NCBI GenBank assembly: GCA_023053575.1
Contig: JAKZAP010000144.1
Coordinates: forward strand, 1 to 64,000
Origin: Branchinecta lynchi
Lineage: Eukaryota > Arthropoda > Branchiopoda > Anostraca > Branchinectidae
Reading direction: 5' to 3'
Length of the DNA stretch: 64,000 nt
Shown in pieces: positions 11,141 to 25,200 of this stretch (positions are counted from its first letter, which is position 1; each line of letters opens with the position of its first letter). Below the pieces are notes generated by a model that was not told where the DNA came from, ran no database searches, and worked only from the letters and a program-made list of their open reading frames with translations. The translations under genes and the position numbers were made by a program.

Positions 11141-14100
11141 TCCCACAAGGTTTGTTTTCCCACTGTGTTGGTTTTCCCAAAAGGTTCGCTTTCCCACAAG
11201 GTTGGTTTTCCCACAAGGTTGGTTTTCCCGCAGGGTTGCTTTCCCCATAAGGTTGTTTTTCCCACAAGGTTTGTTTTCTCACAAGGTTTGTTTTCCCACT
11301 AGGTTGTTTTTCCCACTAGGTTGGTTTTCCCACAAGGTTTGTTTTCCCACAAGCTTTTTTTTCCCCAAGGTTGGTTTTCCCGCAAGGTTGGTTTTCCCAC
11401 AAGGTTTGTTTTCCCACTGTGTTGGTTTTCCCAAAAGGTTCGCTTTCCCGCAAGGTTGGTTTTCCCACAAGGTTTGTTTCCCCACAAGGTTTGTTTTCCC
11501 ATAAGGTTTGTTTTCCCACAAGGTTTGTTTTCCCACAAGGTTTGTTTTCCCACAAGGTTTGTTTTCCCACAAGGTTGGTTTTCCCGCAAGGTTGGTTTTC
11601 CCACAAGGTTTGTTTTCCCACTGTGTTGGTTTTCCCAAAAGGTTCGCTTTCCCACAAGGTTGGTTTTCCCACAAGGTTGGTTTTCCCGCAGGGTTGCTTT
11701 CAGCATAAGGTTTGTTTTCCCACAAGGTTTGTTCTCCCACAAGGTTTGTTTTCCCACAAGGTTGGTTTTCCCGCAAGGTTGGTTTTTCCACAAGGTTTGT
11801 TTTCCCACTGTGTTGGTTTTCCCAAAAGGTTCGCTTTCCCACAAGGTTGGTTTTCCCACAAGGTTGGTTTTCCCGCAGGGTTGCTTTCCCCATAAGGTTT
11901 GTTTTCCCACAAGGTTTGTTTTCCCACAAGGTTTGTTTTCCCACAAGGTTGGTTTTCCCGAAAGGTTTGTTTCCCCACAAGGTTGGTTTTCCCACAAGGT
12001 TGGTTTTCCCGCAGGTTTGGTTTTCTCACAAGGTTAGTTTTCCCGCAAGGTTTGTTTTCCCACAAGGTTAGTTTTCCCACAAGGTTTGTTTCCCCACAAT
12101 GTTTGTTTCCCCACAAGGTTTGTTTTCCCACAAGGATTGTTTTCTCACAAGGTTTGTTTTCCCACTGTGTTGGTTTTCCCAAAAGGTTCGCTTTCCCGCA
12201 AGGTTGGTTTTCCCACAAGGTTGGTTTTCCCGCAGGGTTTGTTTCCCAATAAGGTTGGTTTTCCCACAAGGTTTGTTTTCTCACAAGGTTTGTTTTCCCA
12301 CAAGGTTTGTTTTCCCACAAGGTTTGTTTTCCCACAAGGTTGGTTTTCCCGCAGGGTTGGTTTTCCCACAAGGTTAGTTTTCCCGAAAGGTTTGTTTCCC
12401 CACAAGGTGGGTTTTCCCACAAGGTTGGTTTTCCCGCAGGGTTTGTTTTCCCACAAGTTTAGTTTTCCCGCAAGGTTTGTTTCCCCACAAGGTTTGTTTT
12501 TTCCCACAAGGATTGTTTTCTCACAAGGTTTGATTTCCTACTAGGTTTGTTTCCCAACAAGGTTTGTTTTCCCACAAGGTTTGCTTTCCCCCAAGGTTGG
12601 TTTTCCCGCAAGGTTGGTTTTCCCACAAGGTTTGTTTTCCCACTGTGTTGGTTTTCCCAAAAGGTTCGCTTTCCCACAAGGTTGGTTTTCCCACAAGGTT
12701 GGTTTTCCCGCAGGGTTGCTTTACCCATAAGGTTGGTTTTCCCACAAGGTTTGTTTTCTCACAAGGTTTGTTTTCCCACTAGGTTGTTTTTCCCACTAGG
12801 TTGGTTTTCCCACAAGGTTTGTTTTCCCATAAGCTTTGTTTTCCCCCAAGGTTGTTTTTGTCCGCAAGGTTGGTTTTAACACAAGTTTTGTTTTCCCACT
12901 GTGTTGGTTTTCCCAAAAGGTTCGCTTTCCCGCAAGGTTGGTATTCCCACAATGTTTGTTTCCCCACAAGGTTTGTTTTCTCATAAGGTTTGTTTCCCCA
13001 CAAGGTTTGTTTTCCCACTAGGTTTGTTTTCCCATAAGGTTGGTTTTCCCACAAGGTTTGTTTTCTCACAAGGTTTGTTTTCCCACTAGGTTTGTTTCCC
13101 CACAAGGTTTGTTTTCTCACAAGGTTTGTTTTCCCACAAGGTTTGTTTTCCCACAAGGTTTGTTTTCCCACAAGGTTTGTTTTCCCACAAGGTTTGTTTT
13201 CCCGAAAGGTGAGTTTCCCCACAAGGTTGGTTTTCCCACAAGGTTGGTATTCCCGCAGGGTTTGTTTTCCCACAAGTTTAGTTTTCCCGCAGGGTTTGTT
13301 TTCCCACAAGGTTAGTTTTCCCGAAAGGTTTGTTTCCCCACAAGGTTGGTTTTCCCACAAGGTTGGTTTTCCCGCAGGGTTTGTTTTCCCACAAGGTTAG
13401 TTTCCCCGCAAGGTTTGTTTCCCCCCAAGGTTTGTTTTCCCACAAGGATTGTTTTCTCACAAGGTTTGTTTTCCCACTAGGTTTGTTTCCCCACAAGGTT
13501 TGTTTTCCCACAAGGTTTGTTTTCCCCCAAGTTTGGTTTTCCCGCAAGGTTGGTTTTCCCACAAGGTCTTTTTCCCACTGTGTTGGTTTTCCCAAAAGGT
13601 TCGCTTTCCCACAAGGTTGGTTTTCCCACAAGGTTGGTTTTCCCGCAGGGTTGCTTTCCCCATAAGGTTGGTTTTCCCACAAGGTTTGTTTTCCCACAAG
13701 GTTAGTTTTCCCACAAGGTTTGTTTCCCCACAAGGTTTGTTTCCCCACAAGGTTTGTTTTCCCACAAGGATTGTTTTCTCACAAGGTTTGTTTTCCCACT
13801 GTGTTGGTTTTCCCAAAAGGTTCGCTTTCCCGCAAGGTTTGTTTTCCCACAAGGTTAGTTTTCCCACAAGGTCTGTTTCCCCACAAGGTTTGTTTTCCCA
13901 CAAGGTTTTTTTCCCACAAGGATTGTTTTCTCACAAGGTTTGTTTTCCCACTGTGTTGGTTTTCCCAAAAGGTTCGTTTTCCCACAAGGTTTGTTTTCCC
14001 ACAAGGTTAGTTTTCCCACAAGGTTTGTTTCCCCACAAGGTTTGTTTCCCCACAAGGTTTGTTTTCCCACAAGGTTAGTTTTCCCACAAGGTTTGTTTTC

Positions 14101-14536
14101 TCACAAGGTTTGTTTTCCCACAAGGTTTGTTTTCCCACAAGGTTTGTTTTACCACAAGGTTGGTTTTCCCGCAGGGTTTGTTTTCCCACAAGGTTAGTTT
14201 TCCCGAAAGGTTTGTTTCCCCACAAGGTGGGTTTTCCCACAAGGTTGGTTTTCCCGCAGGGTTTGTTTTCCCACAAGGTTAGTTTTCCCGCAAGGTTTGT
14301 TTCCCCACAAGGTTTGTTTTCCCACAAGGATTGTTTTCTCACAAGGTTTGTTTTCCTACTAGGTTTGTTTCCGCACAAGGTTTGTTTTCCCACAAGGTTT
14401 GTTTTCCCCCAAGGTTTGTTTTCCCGCAAGGATGGTTTTCCCACAAGGTTTGTTTTCCCACTGTGTTGGTTTTCCCAAAAGGTTCGCTTTCCCACAAGGT
14501 TGGTTTTCCCACAAGGTTGGTTTTCCCGCACAGTTG

Positions 14537-17500
14537 CTTACCCCATAAGGTTGGTTTTCCCACAAGGTTTGTTTTCTCACAAGGTTTGTTTTCCCACTAG
14601 GTTGTTTTTCCCACTAGGTTGGTTTTCCCACAGGGTTTGTTTTCCCACAAGCTTTGTTTTCCCCCAAGGTTGGTTTTCCCGCAAGGTTGGTTTTAACACA
14701 AGGTTTGTTTTCCCACTGTGTTGGTTTTCCCAAAAGGTTCGCTTTCCCGCAAGGTTGGTTTTCCCACAAGGTTTGTTTCCCCACAAGGTTTGTTTTCCCA
14801 TAAGGTTTGTTTTCCCACAAGGTTTGTTTTCCCACAAGGTTTGTTTTCCCACAAGGTTTGTTTTCCCACAAGGTTGGTTTTCCCGAAAGGTTTGTTTCCC
14901 CACAAGGTTTGTTTTCCCACTAGGTTTGTTTTCCCATAAGGTTGGTTTTCCCACAAGGTTTGTTTTCTCACAAGGTTTGTTTTCCCACTAGGTTTGTTTC
15001 CCCACAAGGTTTGTTTTCTCACAAGGTTTGTTTTCCCACAAGGTTTGTTTTCCCACAAGGTTTGTTTTCCCACAAGGTTTTTTTTCCCACAAGGTTGGTT
15101 TTCCCGAAAGGTTTGTTTCCCCACAAGGTTGGTTTTCCCAAAAGGTTGGTATTCCCGCAGGGTTTGTTTTCCCACAAGGTTAGTTTTCCCGCAAGGTTTG
15201 TTTCCCCACAAGGTTTGTTTTCCCTCAAGGATTGTTTTCCCACTAGGTTTGTTTCCCCACAAGGTTTTTTTCCCACAAGGTTTGTTTTCCCCCAAGGTTG
15301 GTTTTCCCGCAAGGTTGGTTTTCCCACAAGGTTTGTTTTCCCACTGTGTTGGTTTTCCAAAAAGGTTCGCTTTCCCACAAGGTTGGTCTTCCCACAAGGT
15401 TGGTTTTCCCGCAGGGTTGCTTTCCCAATAAGGTTGGTTTTACCACAAGGTTTGTTTTATCACAAGGTTTGTTTTCCCACTAGGTTGTTTTTCCCACTAG
15501 GTTGGTTTTCCCACAAGGTTTGATTTCCCACAAGCTTTTTTTTCACCCAAGGTTGGTTTTCCCGCAAGGTTGGTTTTCCCACAAGGTTTGTTTTCCCACT
15601 GTGTTGGTTTTCCCAAAAGGTTCGCTTTCCCGCAAGGTTGGTTTTCCCACAAGGTTTGTTTCCCCACAAGGTTTGTTTTCCCATAAGGTTTATTTTCCCA
15701 CAAGATTTGTTTTCCCACAAGGTTTGTTTTCCCACAAGGTTTGTTTTCCCACAAGGTTGGTTTTCCCGCAAGGTTGGTTTTCCCACAAGGTTTGTTTTCC
15801 CACTGTGTTGGTTTTCCCAAAAGGTTCGCTTTCCCACAAGGTTGGTTTTCCCACAAGGTGGGTTTTCCCACAAGGTTGGTTTTCCCGCAGGGTTGCTTTC
15901 AGCATAAGGTTTGTTTTCCCACAAGGTTTGTTCTCCCACAAGGTTTGTTTTCCCACAAGGTTGGTTTTCCCGCAAGGTTGGTTTTCCAACAAGGTTTGTT
16001 TTCCCACTGTGTTGGTTTTCCCAAAAGGTTCGCTTTCCCACAAGGTTGGTTTTCCCACAAGGTTGGTTTTCCCGCAGGGTTGCTTTCCCCATAAGGTTTG
16101 TTTTCCCACAAGGTTTGTTTTCCCACAAGGTTTGTTTTCCCACAAGGTTGGTTTTCCCGAAAGGTTTGTTTCCCCACAAGGTTGGTTTTCCCACAAGGTT
16201 GGTTTTCCCGCAGGTTTTGTTTTCCCACAAGGTTAGTTTTCCCGCAAGGTTTGTTTTCCCACAAGGTTAGTTTTCCCACAAGGTTTGTTTCCCCACAAGG
16301 TTTGTTTCCCCACAAGGTTTGTTTTCCCACAAGGATTGTTTTCTCACAAGGTTTGTTTTCCCACTGTGTTGGTTTTCCCAAAAGGTTCGCTTTCCCGCAA
16401 GGTTGGTTTTCCCACAAGGTTTGTTTTCCCGTAGGGTTTGTTTCCCCATAAGGTTGGTTTTCCCACAAGGTTTGTTTTCTCACAAGGTTTGTTTTCCCAC
16501 AAGGTTTGTTTTCCCACAAGGTTTGTTTTCCCACAAGGTTGGTTTTCCCGCAGGGTTTGTTTTCCCACAAGGTTAGTTTTCCCGAAAGGTTGATTTCCCC
16601 ACAAGTTGGGTTTTCCCACAAGGTTGGTTTTCCCGCAGGGTTTGTTTTCCCACAAGGTTAGTTTTCCCGCAAGGTTTGTTTCCCCACAAGGTTTGTTTCC
16701 CCACAAGGTTTGTTTTCCCTCAACGATTGTTTTCCCACTAGGTTTGTTTCCCCACAAGGTTTGTTTTCCCACAAGATTTGCTTTCCCCCAAGGTTGGTTT
16801 TCCCGCAAGGTTGGTTTTCCCACAAGGTTTGTTTTCCCACTGTGTTGGTTTTCCCAAAAGGTTCGCTTTCCCACAAGGTTGGTTTTCCCACAAGGTTGGT
16901 TTTCCCGCAGGGTTGCTTTACCCATAAGGTTGGTTTTCCCACAAGGTTTGTTTTCTCACAAGGTTTGTTTTCCCACTAGGTTGTTTTTCCCACTAGGTTG
17001 GTTTTCCCACTAGGTTTGTTTTCCCACAAGCTTTGTTTTCCCCCAAGGTTGGTTTTCCCGCAAGGTTGGTTTTAACACAAGGTTTGTTTTCCCACTGTGT
17101 TGGTTTTCCCAAAAGGTTCGCTTTCCCGCAAGGTTGGTTTTCCCACAAGGTTTGTTTCCCCACAAGGTTTGTTTTCCCATAAGGTTTGTTTCCCCACAAG
17201 GTTTGTTTTCCCACTAGGTTTGTTTTCCCATAAGGTTGGTTTTCCCACAAGGTTTGTTTTCTCACAAGGTTTGTTTTCCCACTAGGTTTGTTTCCCCACA
17301 AGGTTTGTTTTCTCACAAGGTTTGTTTTCCCACAAGGTTTGTTTTCCCACAAGGTTTGTTTTCCCACAAGGTTTGTTTTCCCACAAGGTTTGTTTTCCCG
17401 AAAGGTTTGTTTCCCCACAAGGTTGGTTTTCCCACAAGGTTGGTATTCCCGCAGGGTTTTTTTTCCCACAAGTTTAGTTTTCCCGCAAGGTTTGTTTCCC

Positions 17501-17935
17501 CACAAGGTTTGTTTTCCCACAAGGATTGTTTTCCCACTAGGTTTGTTTCCCCACAAGGTGTGTTTTCCCACAAGGTTTGTTTTCCCCCAAGGTTGGTTTT
17601 CCCGCAAGGTTGGTTTTCCCACAAGGTTTGTTTTCCCACTGTGTTGGTTTTCCCAAAAGGTTCGCTTTCCCACAAGGTTGGTTTTCCCACAAGGTTGGTT
17701 TTCCCGCATGGTTGCTTTCCCCATAAGGTTGGTTTTCCCACAAGGTTTGTTTTCTCACAAGGTTTGTTTTCCCCCAAGGTTGGTTTTCCCGCAAGGTTGG
17801 TTTTCCCACAAGGTTTGTTTTCCCACTGTGTTGGTTTTCCCAAAAGGTTCACTTTCCCACAAGGTTGGTTTTCCCACAAGGTTGGTTTTCCCGCTGGGTT
17901 GCTTTCCCCATAAGGTTGGTTTTCCCGCTGGGTTG
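14537..17935 (-). repeat. Higher-order repeat copy 1 (about 3.4 kb)
   Basis: This is the first of four near-identical long blocks of satellite A. The order of rare variants is shared with the next copy at a constant offset of 3,399 bp, one base less than 200 x 17. Diagnostic sites are the TTTTAACACAAGG form near 14,690, the TTTATCACAAGG form near 15,455, and the TTTCAGCATAAGG form near 15,898. Boundaries are accurate to about one unit. Confidence 0.8.
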
Positions 17936-20900
17936 CTTTCCCCATAAGGTTGGTTTTCCCACAAGGTTTGTTTTCTCACAAGGTTTGTTTTCCCACTAGG
18001 TTGTTTTTCCCACTAGGTTGGTTTTCCCACAGGGTTTGTTTTCCCACAAGCTTTGTTTTCCCCCAAGGTTGGTTTTCCCGCAAGGTTGGTTTTAACACAA
18101 GGTTTGTTTTCCCACTGTGTTGGTTTTCCCAAAAGGTTCGCTTTCCCGCAAGGTTGGTTTTCCCACAAGGTTTGTTTCCCCACAAGGTTTGTTTTCCCAT
18201 AAGGTTTGTTTTCCCACAAGGTTTGTTTTCCCACAAGGTTTGTTTTCCCACAAGGTTTGTTTTCCCACAAGGTTGGTTTTCCCGAAAGGTTTGTTTCCCC
18301 ACAAGGTTTGTTTTCCCACTAGGTTTGTTTTCCCATAAGGTTGGTTTTCCCACAAGGTTTGTTTTCTCACAAGGTTTGTTTTCCCACTAGGTTTGTTTCC
18401 CCACAAGGTTTGTTTTCTCACAAGGTTTGTTTTCCCACAAGGTTTCTTTTCCCACAAGGTTTGTTTTCCCACAAGGTTTTTTTTCCCACAAGGTTGGTTT
18501 TCCCGAAAGGTTTGTTTCCCCACAAGGTTGGTTTTCCCACAAGGTTGGTATTCCCGCAGGGTTTGTTTTCCCACAAGGTTAGTTTTCCCGCAAGGTTTGT
18601 TTCCCCACAAGGTTTGTTTTCCCTCAAGGATTGTTTTCCCACTAGGTTTGTTTCCCCACAAGGTTTTTTTCCCACAAGGTTTGTTTTCCCCCAAGGTTTG
18701 TTTTCCCGCAAGGTTGGTTTTCCCACAAGGTTTGTTTTCCCACTGTGTTGGTTTTCCAAAAAGGTTCGCTTTCCCACAAGGTTGGTCTTCCCACAAGGTT
18801 GGTTTTCCCGCAGGGTTGCTTTCCCAATAAGGTTGGTTTTACCACAAGGTTTGTTTTATCACAAGGTTTGTTTTCCCACTAGGTTGTTTTTCCCACTAGG
18901 TTGGTTTTCCCACAAGGTTTGATTTCCCACAAGCTTTTTTTTCACCCAAGGTTGGTTTTCCCGCAAGGTTGGTTTTCCCACAAGGTTTGTTTTCCCACTG
19001 TGTTGGTTTTCCCAAAAGGTTCGCTTTCCCGCAAGGTTGGTTTTCCCACAAGGTTTGTTTCCCCACAAGGTTTGTTTTCCCATAAGGTTTATTTTCCCAC
19101 AAGATTTGTTTTCCCACAAGGTTTGTTTTCCCACAAGGTTTGTTTTCCCACAAGGTTGGTTTTCCCGCAAGGTTGGTTTTCCCACAAGGTTTGTTTTCCC
19201 ACTGTGTTGGTTTTCCCAAAAGGTTCGCTTTCCCACAAGGTTGGTTTTCCCACAAGGTGGGTTTTCCCACAAGGTTGGTTTTCCCGCAGGGTTGCTTTCA
19301 GCATAAGGTTTGTTTTCCCACAAGGTTTGTTCTCCCACAAGGTTTGTTTTCCCACAAGGTTGGTTTTCCCGCAAGGTTGGTTTTCCAACAAGGTTTGTTT
19401 TCCCACTGTGTTGGTTTTCCCAAAAGGTTCGCTTTCCCACAAGGTTGGTTTTCCCACAAGGTTGGTTTTCCCGCAGGGTTGCTTTCCCCATAAGGTTTGT
19501 TTTCCCACAAGGTTTGTTTTCCCACAAGGTTTGTTTTCCCACAAGGTTGGTTTTCCCGAAAGGTTTGTTTCCCCACAAGGTTGGTTTTCCCACAAGGTTG
19601 GTTTTCCCGCAGGTTTTGTTTTCCCACAAGGTTAGTTTTCCCGCAAGGTTTGTTTTCCCACAAGGTTAGTTTTCCCACAAGGTTTGTTTCCCCACAAGGT
19701 TTGTTTCCCCACAAGGTTTGTTTTCCCACAAGGATTGTTTTCTCACAAGGTTTGTTTTCCCACTGTGTTGGTTTTCCCAAAAGGTTCGCTTTCCCGCAAG
19801 GTTGGTTTTCCCACAAGGTTTGTTTTCCCGTAGGGTTTGTTTCCCCATAAGGTTGGTTTTCCCACATGGTTTGTTTTCTCACAAGGTTTGTTTTCCCACA
19901 AGGTTTGTTTTCCCACAAGATTTGTTTTCCCACAAGGTTGGTTTTCCCGCAGGGTTTGTTTTCCCACAAGGTTAGTTTTCCCGAAAGGTTTGTTTCCCCA
20001 CAAGTTGGGTTTTCCCACAAGGTTGGTTTTCCCGCAGGGTTTGTTTTCCCACAAGGTTAGTTTTCCCGCAAGGTTTGTTTCCCCACAAGGTTTGTTTCCC
20101 CACAAGGTTTGTTTTCCCTCAACGATTGTTTTCCCACTAGGTTTGTTTCCCCACAAGGTTTGTTTTCCCACAAGATTTGCTTTCCCCCAAGGTTGGTTTT
20201 CCCGCAAGGTTGGTTTTCCCACAAGGTTTGTTTTCCCACTGTGTTGGTTTTCCCAAAAGGTTCGCTTTCCCACAAGGTTGGTTTTCCCACAAGGTTGGTT
20301 TTCCCGCAGGGTTGCTTTACCCATAAGGTTGGTTTTCCCACAAGGTTTGTTTTCTCACAAGGTTTGTTTTCCCACTAGGTTGTTTTTCCCACTAGGTTGG
20401 TTTTCCCACTAGGTTTGTTTTCCCACAAGCTTTGTTTTCCCCCAAGGTTGGTTTTCCCGCAAGGTTGGTTTTAACACAAGGTTTGTTTTCCCACTGTGTT
20501 GGTTTTCCCAAAAGGTTCGCTTTCCCGCAAGGTTGGTTTTCCCACAAGGTTTGTTTCCCCACAAGGTTTGTTTTCCCATAAGGTTTGTTTCCCCACAAGG
20601 TTTGTTTTCCCACTAGGTTTGTTTTCCCATAAGGTTGGTTTTCCCACAAGGTTTGTTTTCTCACAAGGTTTGTTTTCCCACTAGGTTTGTTTCCCCACAA
20701 GGTTTGTTTTCTCACAAGGTTTGTTTTCCCACAAGGTTTGTTTTCCCACAAGGTTTGTTTTCCCACAAGGTTTGTTTTCCCACAAGGTTTGTTTTCCCGA
20801 AAGGTTTGTTTCCCCACAAGGTTGGTTTTCCCACAAGGTTGGTATTCCCGCAGGGTTTTTTTTCCCACAAGTTTAGTTTTCCCGCAAGGTTTGTTTCCCC

Positions 20901-22236
20901 ACAAGGTTTGTTTTCCCACAAGGATTGTTTTCCCACTAGGTTTGTTTCCCCACAAGGTGTGTTTTCCCACAAGGTTTGTTTTCCCCCAAGGTTGGTTTTC
21001 CCGCAAGGTTGGTTTTCCCACAAGGTTTGTTTTCCCACTGTGTTGGTTTTCCCAAAAGGTTCGCTTTCCCACAAGGTTGGTTTTCCCACAAGGTTGGTTT
21101 TCCCGCATGGTTGCTTTCCCCATAAGGTTGGTTTTCCCACAAGGTTTGTTTTCTCACAAGGTTTGTTTTCCCCCAAGGTTGGTTTTCCCGCAAGGTTGGT
21201 TTTCCCACAAGGTTTGTTTTCCCACTGTGTTGGTTTTCCCAAAAGGTTCACTTTCCCACAAGGTTGGTTTTCCCACAAGGTTGGTTTTCCCGCTGGGTTG
21301 CTTTCCCCATAAGGTTGGTTTTCCCGCAAGGTTGGTTTTCCCACAAGGTTTGTTTCCCCACAAGGTTTGTTTTCCCATAAGGTTTGTTTTCCCACAAGGT
21401 TGGTTTTCCCACAAGGTTTGTTTTCCCACAAGGTTTGTTTTCCCCCAAGGTTGGTTTTCCCGCAAGGTTGGTTTTCCCACAAGGTTTGTTTTCCCACTGT
21501 GTTGGTTTTCCCAAAAGGTTCGCTTTCCCACAAGGTTGGTTTTCCCACAAGGTTGGTTTTCCCGCAGGGTTGCTTTCCCCATAAGGTTGGTTTTCCCACA
21601 AGGTTTGTTTTCTCACAAGGTTTGTTTTCCCACTAGGTTGTTTTTTCCCACTAGGTTGGTTTCCCCACAAGGTTTGTTTTCTCACAAGGTTTGTTTTCCC
21701 ACAAGGTTTGTTTTCCCACAAGGTTTGTTTTCCCACAAGGTTTTTTTTCCCACAAGGTTGGTTTTCCCGAAAGGTTTGTTTCCCCACAAGGTTGGTTTTC
21801 CCACAAGGTTGGTATTCCCGCAGGGTTTGTTTTCCCACAAGGTTAGTTTTCCCGCAAGCTTTGTTTTCCCTCAACGATTGTTTTCCCACTAGGTTTGTTT
21901 CCCCACAAGGTTTGTTTTCCCACAAGATTTGCTTTCCCCCAAGGTTGGTTTTCCCGCAAGGTTGGTTTTCCCACAAGGTTTGTTTTCCCACTGTGTTGGT
22001 TTTCCCAAAAGGTTCGCTTTCCCACAAGGTTGGTTTTCCCACAAGGTTGGTTTTCCCGCAGGGTTGCTTTACCCATAAGGTTGGTTTTCCCACAAGGTTT
22101 GTTTTCTCACAAGGTTTGTTTTCCCACTAGGTTGTTTTTCCCACTAGGTTGGTTTTCCCACTAGGTTTGTTTTCCCACAAGCTTTGTTTTCCCCCAAGGT
22201 TGGTTTTCCCGCAAGGTTGGTTTTAACACAAGGTTT
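17936..22236 (-). repeat. Higher-order repeat copy 2 (about 4.3 kb)
   Basis: The copy repeats copy 1 at +3,399 bp up to about 21,330. It then carries roughly 900 bp of extra units (about 21,330-22,236) that copy 1 lacks. The extra part is itself made of duplicated neighbouring material. The next full repeat begins 4,301 bp downstream, which is exactly 253 x 17. Confidence 0.75.
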
Positions 22237-25200
22237 GTTTTCCCACTGTGTTGGTTTTCCCAAAAGGTTCGCTTTCCCGCAAGGTTGGTTTTCCCACAAG
22301 GTTTGTTTCCCCACAAGGTTTGTTTTCCCATAAGGTTTGTTTCCCCACAAGGTTTGTTTTCCCACTAGGTTTGTTTTCCCATAAGGTTGGTTTTCCCACA
22401 AGGTTTGTTTTCTCACAAGGTTTGTTTTCCCACTAGGTTTGTTTCCCCACAAGGTTTGTTTTCTCACAAGGTTTGTTTTCCCACAAGGTTTGTTTTCCCA
22501 CAAGGTTTGTTTTCCCACAAGGTTTGTTTTCCCACAAGGTTTGTTTTCCCGAAAGGTTTGTTTCCCCACAAGGTTGGTTTTCCCACAAGGTTGGTATTCC
22601 CGCAGGGTTTTTTTTCCCACAAGTTTAGTTTTCCCACAAGGTTTGTTTTCTCACAAGGTTTGTTTCCCCACAAGGTTTGTTTTCCCACTAGGTTTGTTTC
22701 CCCACAAGGTTTGTTTTCTCACAAGGTTTGTTTTCCCACAAGGTTTGTTTTCCCACAAGGTTTGTTTTCCCACAAGGTTTTTTTTCCCACAAGGTTGGTT
22801 TTCCCGAAAGGTTTGTTTCCCCACAAGGTTGGTTTTCCCACAAGGTTGGTATTCCCGCAGGGTTTGTTTTCCCACAAGGTTAGTTTTCCCGCAAGGTTTG
22901 TTTCCCCACAAGGTTTGTTTTCCCTCAAGGATTGTTTTCCCACTAGGTTTGTTTCCCCACAAGGTTTTTTTCCCACAAGGTTTGTTTTCCCCCAAGGTTT
23001 GTTTTCCCGCAAGGTTGGTTTTCCCACAAGGTTTGTTTTCCCACTGTGTTGGTTTTCCAAAAAGGTTCGCTTTCCCACAAGGTTGGTCTTCCCACAAGGT
23101 TGGTTTTCCCGCAGGGTTGCTTTCCCAATAAGGTTGGTTTTACCACAAGGTTTGTTTTATCACAAGGTTTGTTTTCCCACTAGGTTGTTTTTCCCACTAG
23201 GTTGGTTTTCCCACAAGGTTTGATTTCCCACAAGCTTTTTTTTCACCCAAGGTTGGTTTTCCCGCAAGGTTGGTTTTCCCACAAGGTTTGTTTTCCCACT
23301 GTGTTGGTTTTCCCAAAAGGTTCGCTTTCCCACAAGGTTGGTTTTCCCACAAGGTTGGTTTTCCCGCAGGGTTGCTTTCCCCATAAGGTTTGTTTTCCCA
23401 CAAGGTTTGTTTTCCCACAAGGTTTGTTTTCCCACAAGGTTGGTTTTCCCGAAAGGTTTGTTTCCCCACAAGGTTGGTTTTCCCACAAGGTTGGTTTTCC
23501 CGCAGGTTTTGTTTTCCCACAAGGTTAGTTTTCCCGCAAGGTTTGTTTTCCCACAAGGTTAGTTTTCCCACAAGGTTTGTTTCCCCACAAGGTTTGTTTC
23601 CCCACAAGGTTTGTTTTCCCACAAGGATTGTTTTCTCACAAGGTTTGTTTTCCCACTGTGTTGGTTTTCCCAAAAGGTTCGCTTTCCCGCAAGGTTGGTT
23701 TTCCCACAAGGTTTGTTTTCCCGTAGGGTTTGTTTCCCCATAAGGTTGGTTTTCCCACATGGTTTGTTTTCTCACAAGGTTTGTTTTCCCACAAGGTTTG
23801 TTTTCCCACAAGATTTGTTTTCCCACAAGGTTGGTTTTCCCGCAGGGTTTGTTTTCCCACAAGGTTAGTTTTCCCGAAAGGTTTGTTTCCCCACAAGTTG
23901 GGTTTTCCCACAAGGTTGGTTTTCCCGCAGGGTTTGTTTTCCCACAAGGTTAGTTTTCCCGCAAGGTTTGTTTCCCCACAAGGTTTGTTTCCCCACAAGG
24001 TTTGTTTTCCCTCAACGATTGTTTTCCCACTAGGTTTGTTTCCCCACAAGGTTTGTTTTCCCACAAGATTTGCTTTCCCCCAAGGTTGGTTTTCCCGCAA
24101 GGTTGGTTTTCCCACAAGGTTTGTTTTCCCACTGTGTTGGTTTTCCCAAAAGGTTCGCTTTCCCACAAGGTTGGTTTTCCCACAAGGTTGGTTTTCCCGC
24201 AGGGTTGCTTTACCCATAAGGTTGGTTTTCCCACAAGGTTTGTTTTCTCACAAGGTTTGTTTTCCCACTAGGTTGTTTTTCCCACTAGGTTGGTTTTCCC
24301 ACTAGGTTTGTTTTCCCACAAGCTTTGTTTTCCCCCAAGGTTGGTTTTCCCGCAAGGTTGGTTTTAACACAAGGTTTGTTTTCCCACTGTGTTGGTTTTC
24401 CCAAAAGGTTCGCTTTCCCGCAAGGTTGGTTTTCCCACAAGGTTTGTTTCCCCACAAGGTTTGTTTTCCCATAAGGTTTGTTTCCCCACAAGGTTTGTTT
24501 TCCCACTAGGTTTGTTTTCCCATAAGGTTGGTTTTCCCACAAGGTTTGTTTTCTCACAAGGTTTGTTTTCCCACTAGGTTTGTTTCCCCACAAGGTTTGT
24601 TTTCTCACAAGGTTTGTTTTCCCACAAGGTTTGTTTTCCCACAAGGTTTGTTTTCCCACAAGGTTTGTTTTCCCACAAGGTTTGTTTTCCCGAAAGGTTT
24701 GTTTCCCCACAAGGTTGGTTTTCCCACAAGGTTGGTATTCCCGCAGGGTTTTTTTTCCCACAAGTTTAGTTTTCCCGCAAGGTTTGTTTCCCCACAAGGT
24801 TTGTTTTCCCACAAGGATTGTTTTCCCACTAGGTTTGTTTCCCCACAAGGTGTGTTTTCCCACAAGGTTTGTTTTCCCCCAAGGTTGGTTTTCCCGCAAG
24901 GTTGGTTTTCCCACAAGGTTTGTTTTCCCACTGTGTTGGTTTTCCCAAAAGGTTCGCTTTCCCACAAGGTTGGTTTTCCCACAAGGTTGGTTTTCCCGCA
25001 TGGTTGCTTTCCCCATAAGGTTGGTTTTCCCACAAGGTTTGTTTTCTCACAAGGTTTGTTTTCCCCCAAGGTTGGTTTTCCCGCAAGGTTGGTTTTCCCA
25101 CAAGGTTTGTTTTCCCACTGTGTTGGTTTTCCCAAAAGGTTCACTTTCCCACAAGGTTGGTTTTCCCACAAGGTTGGTTTTCCCGCTGGGTTGCTTTCCC

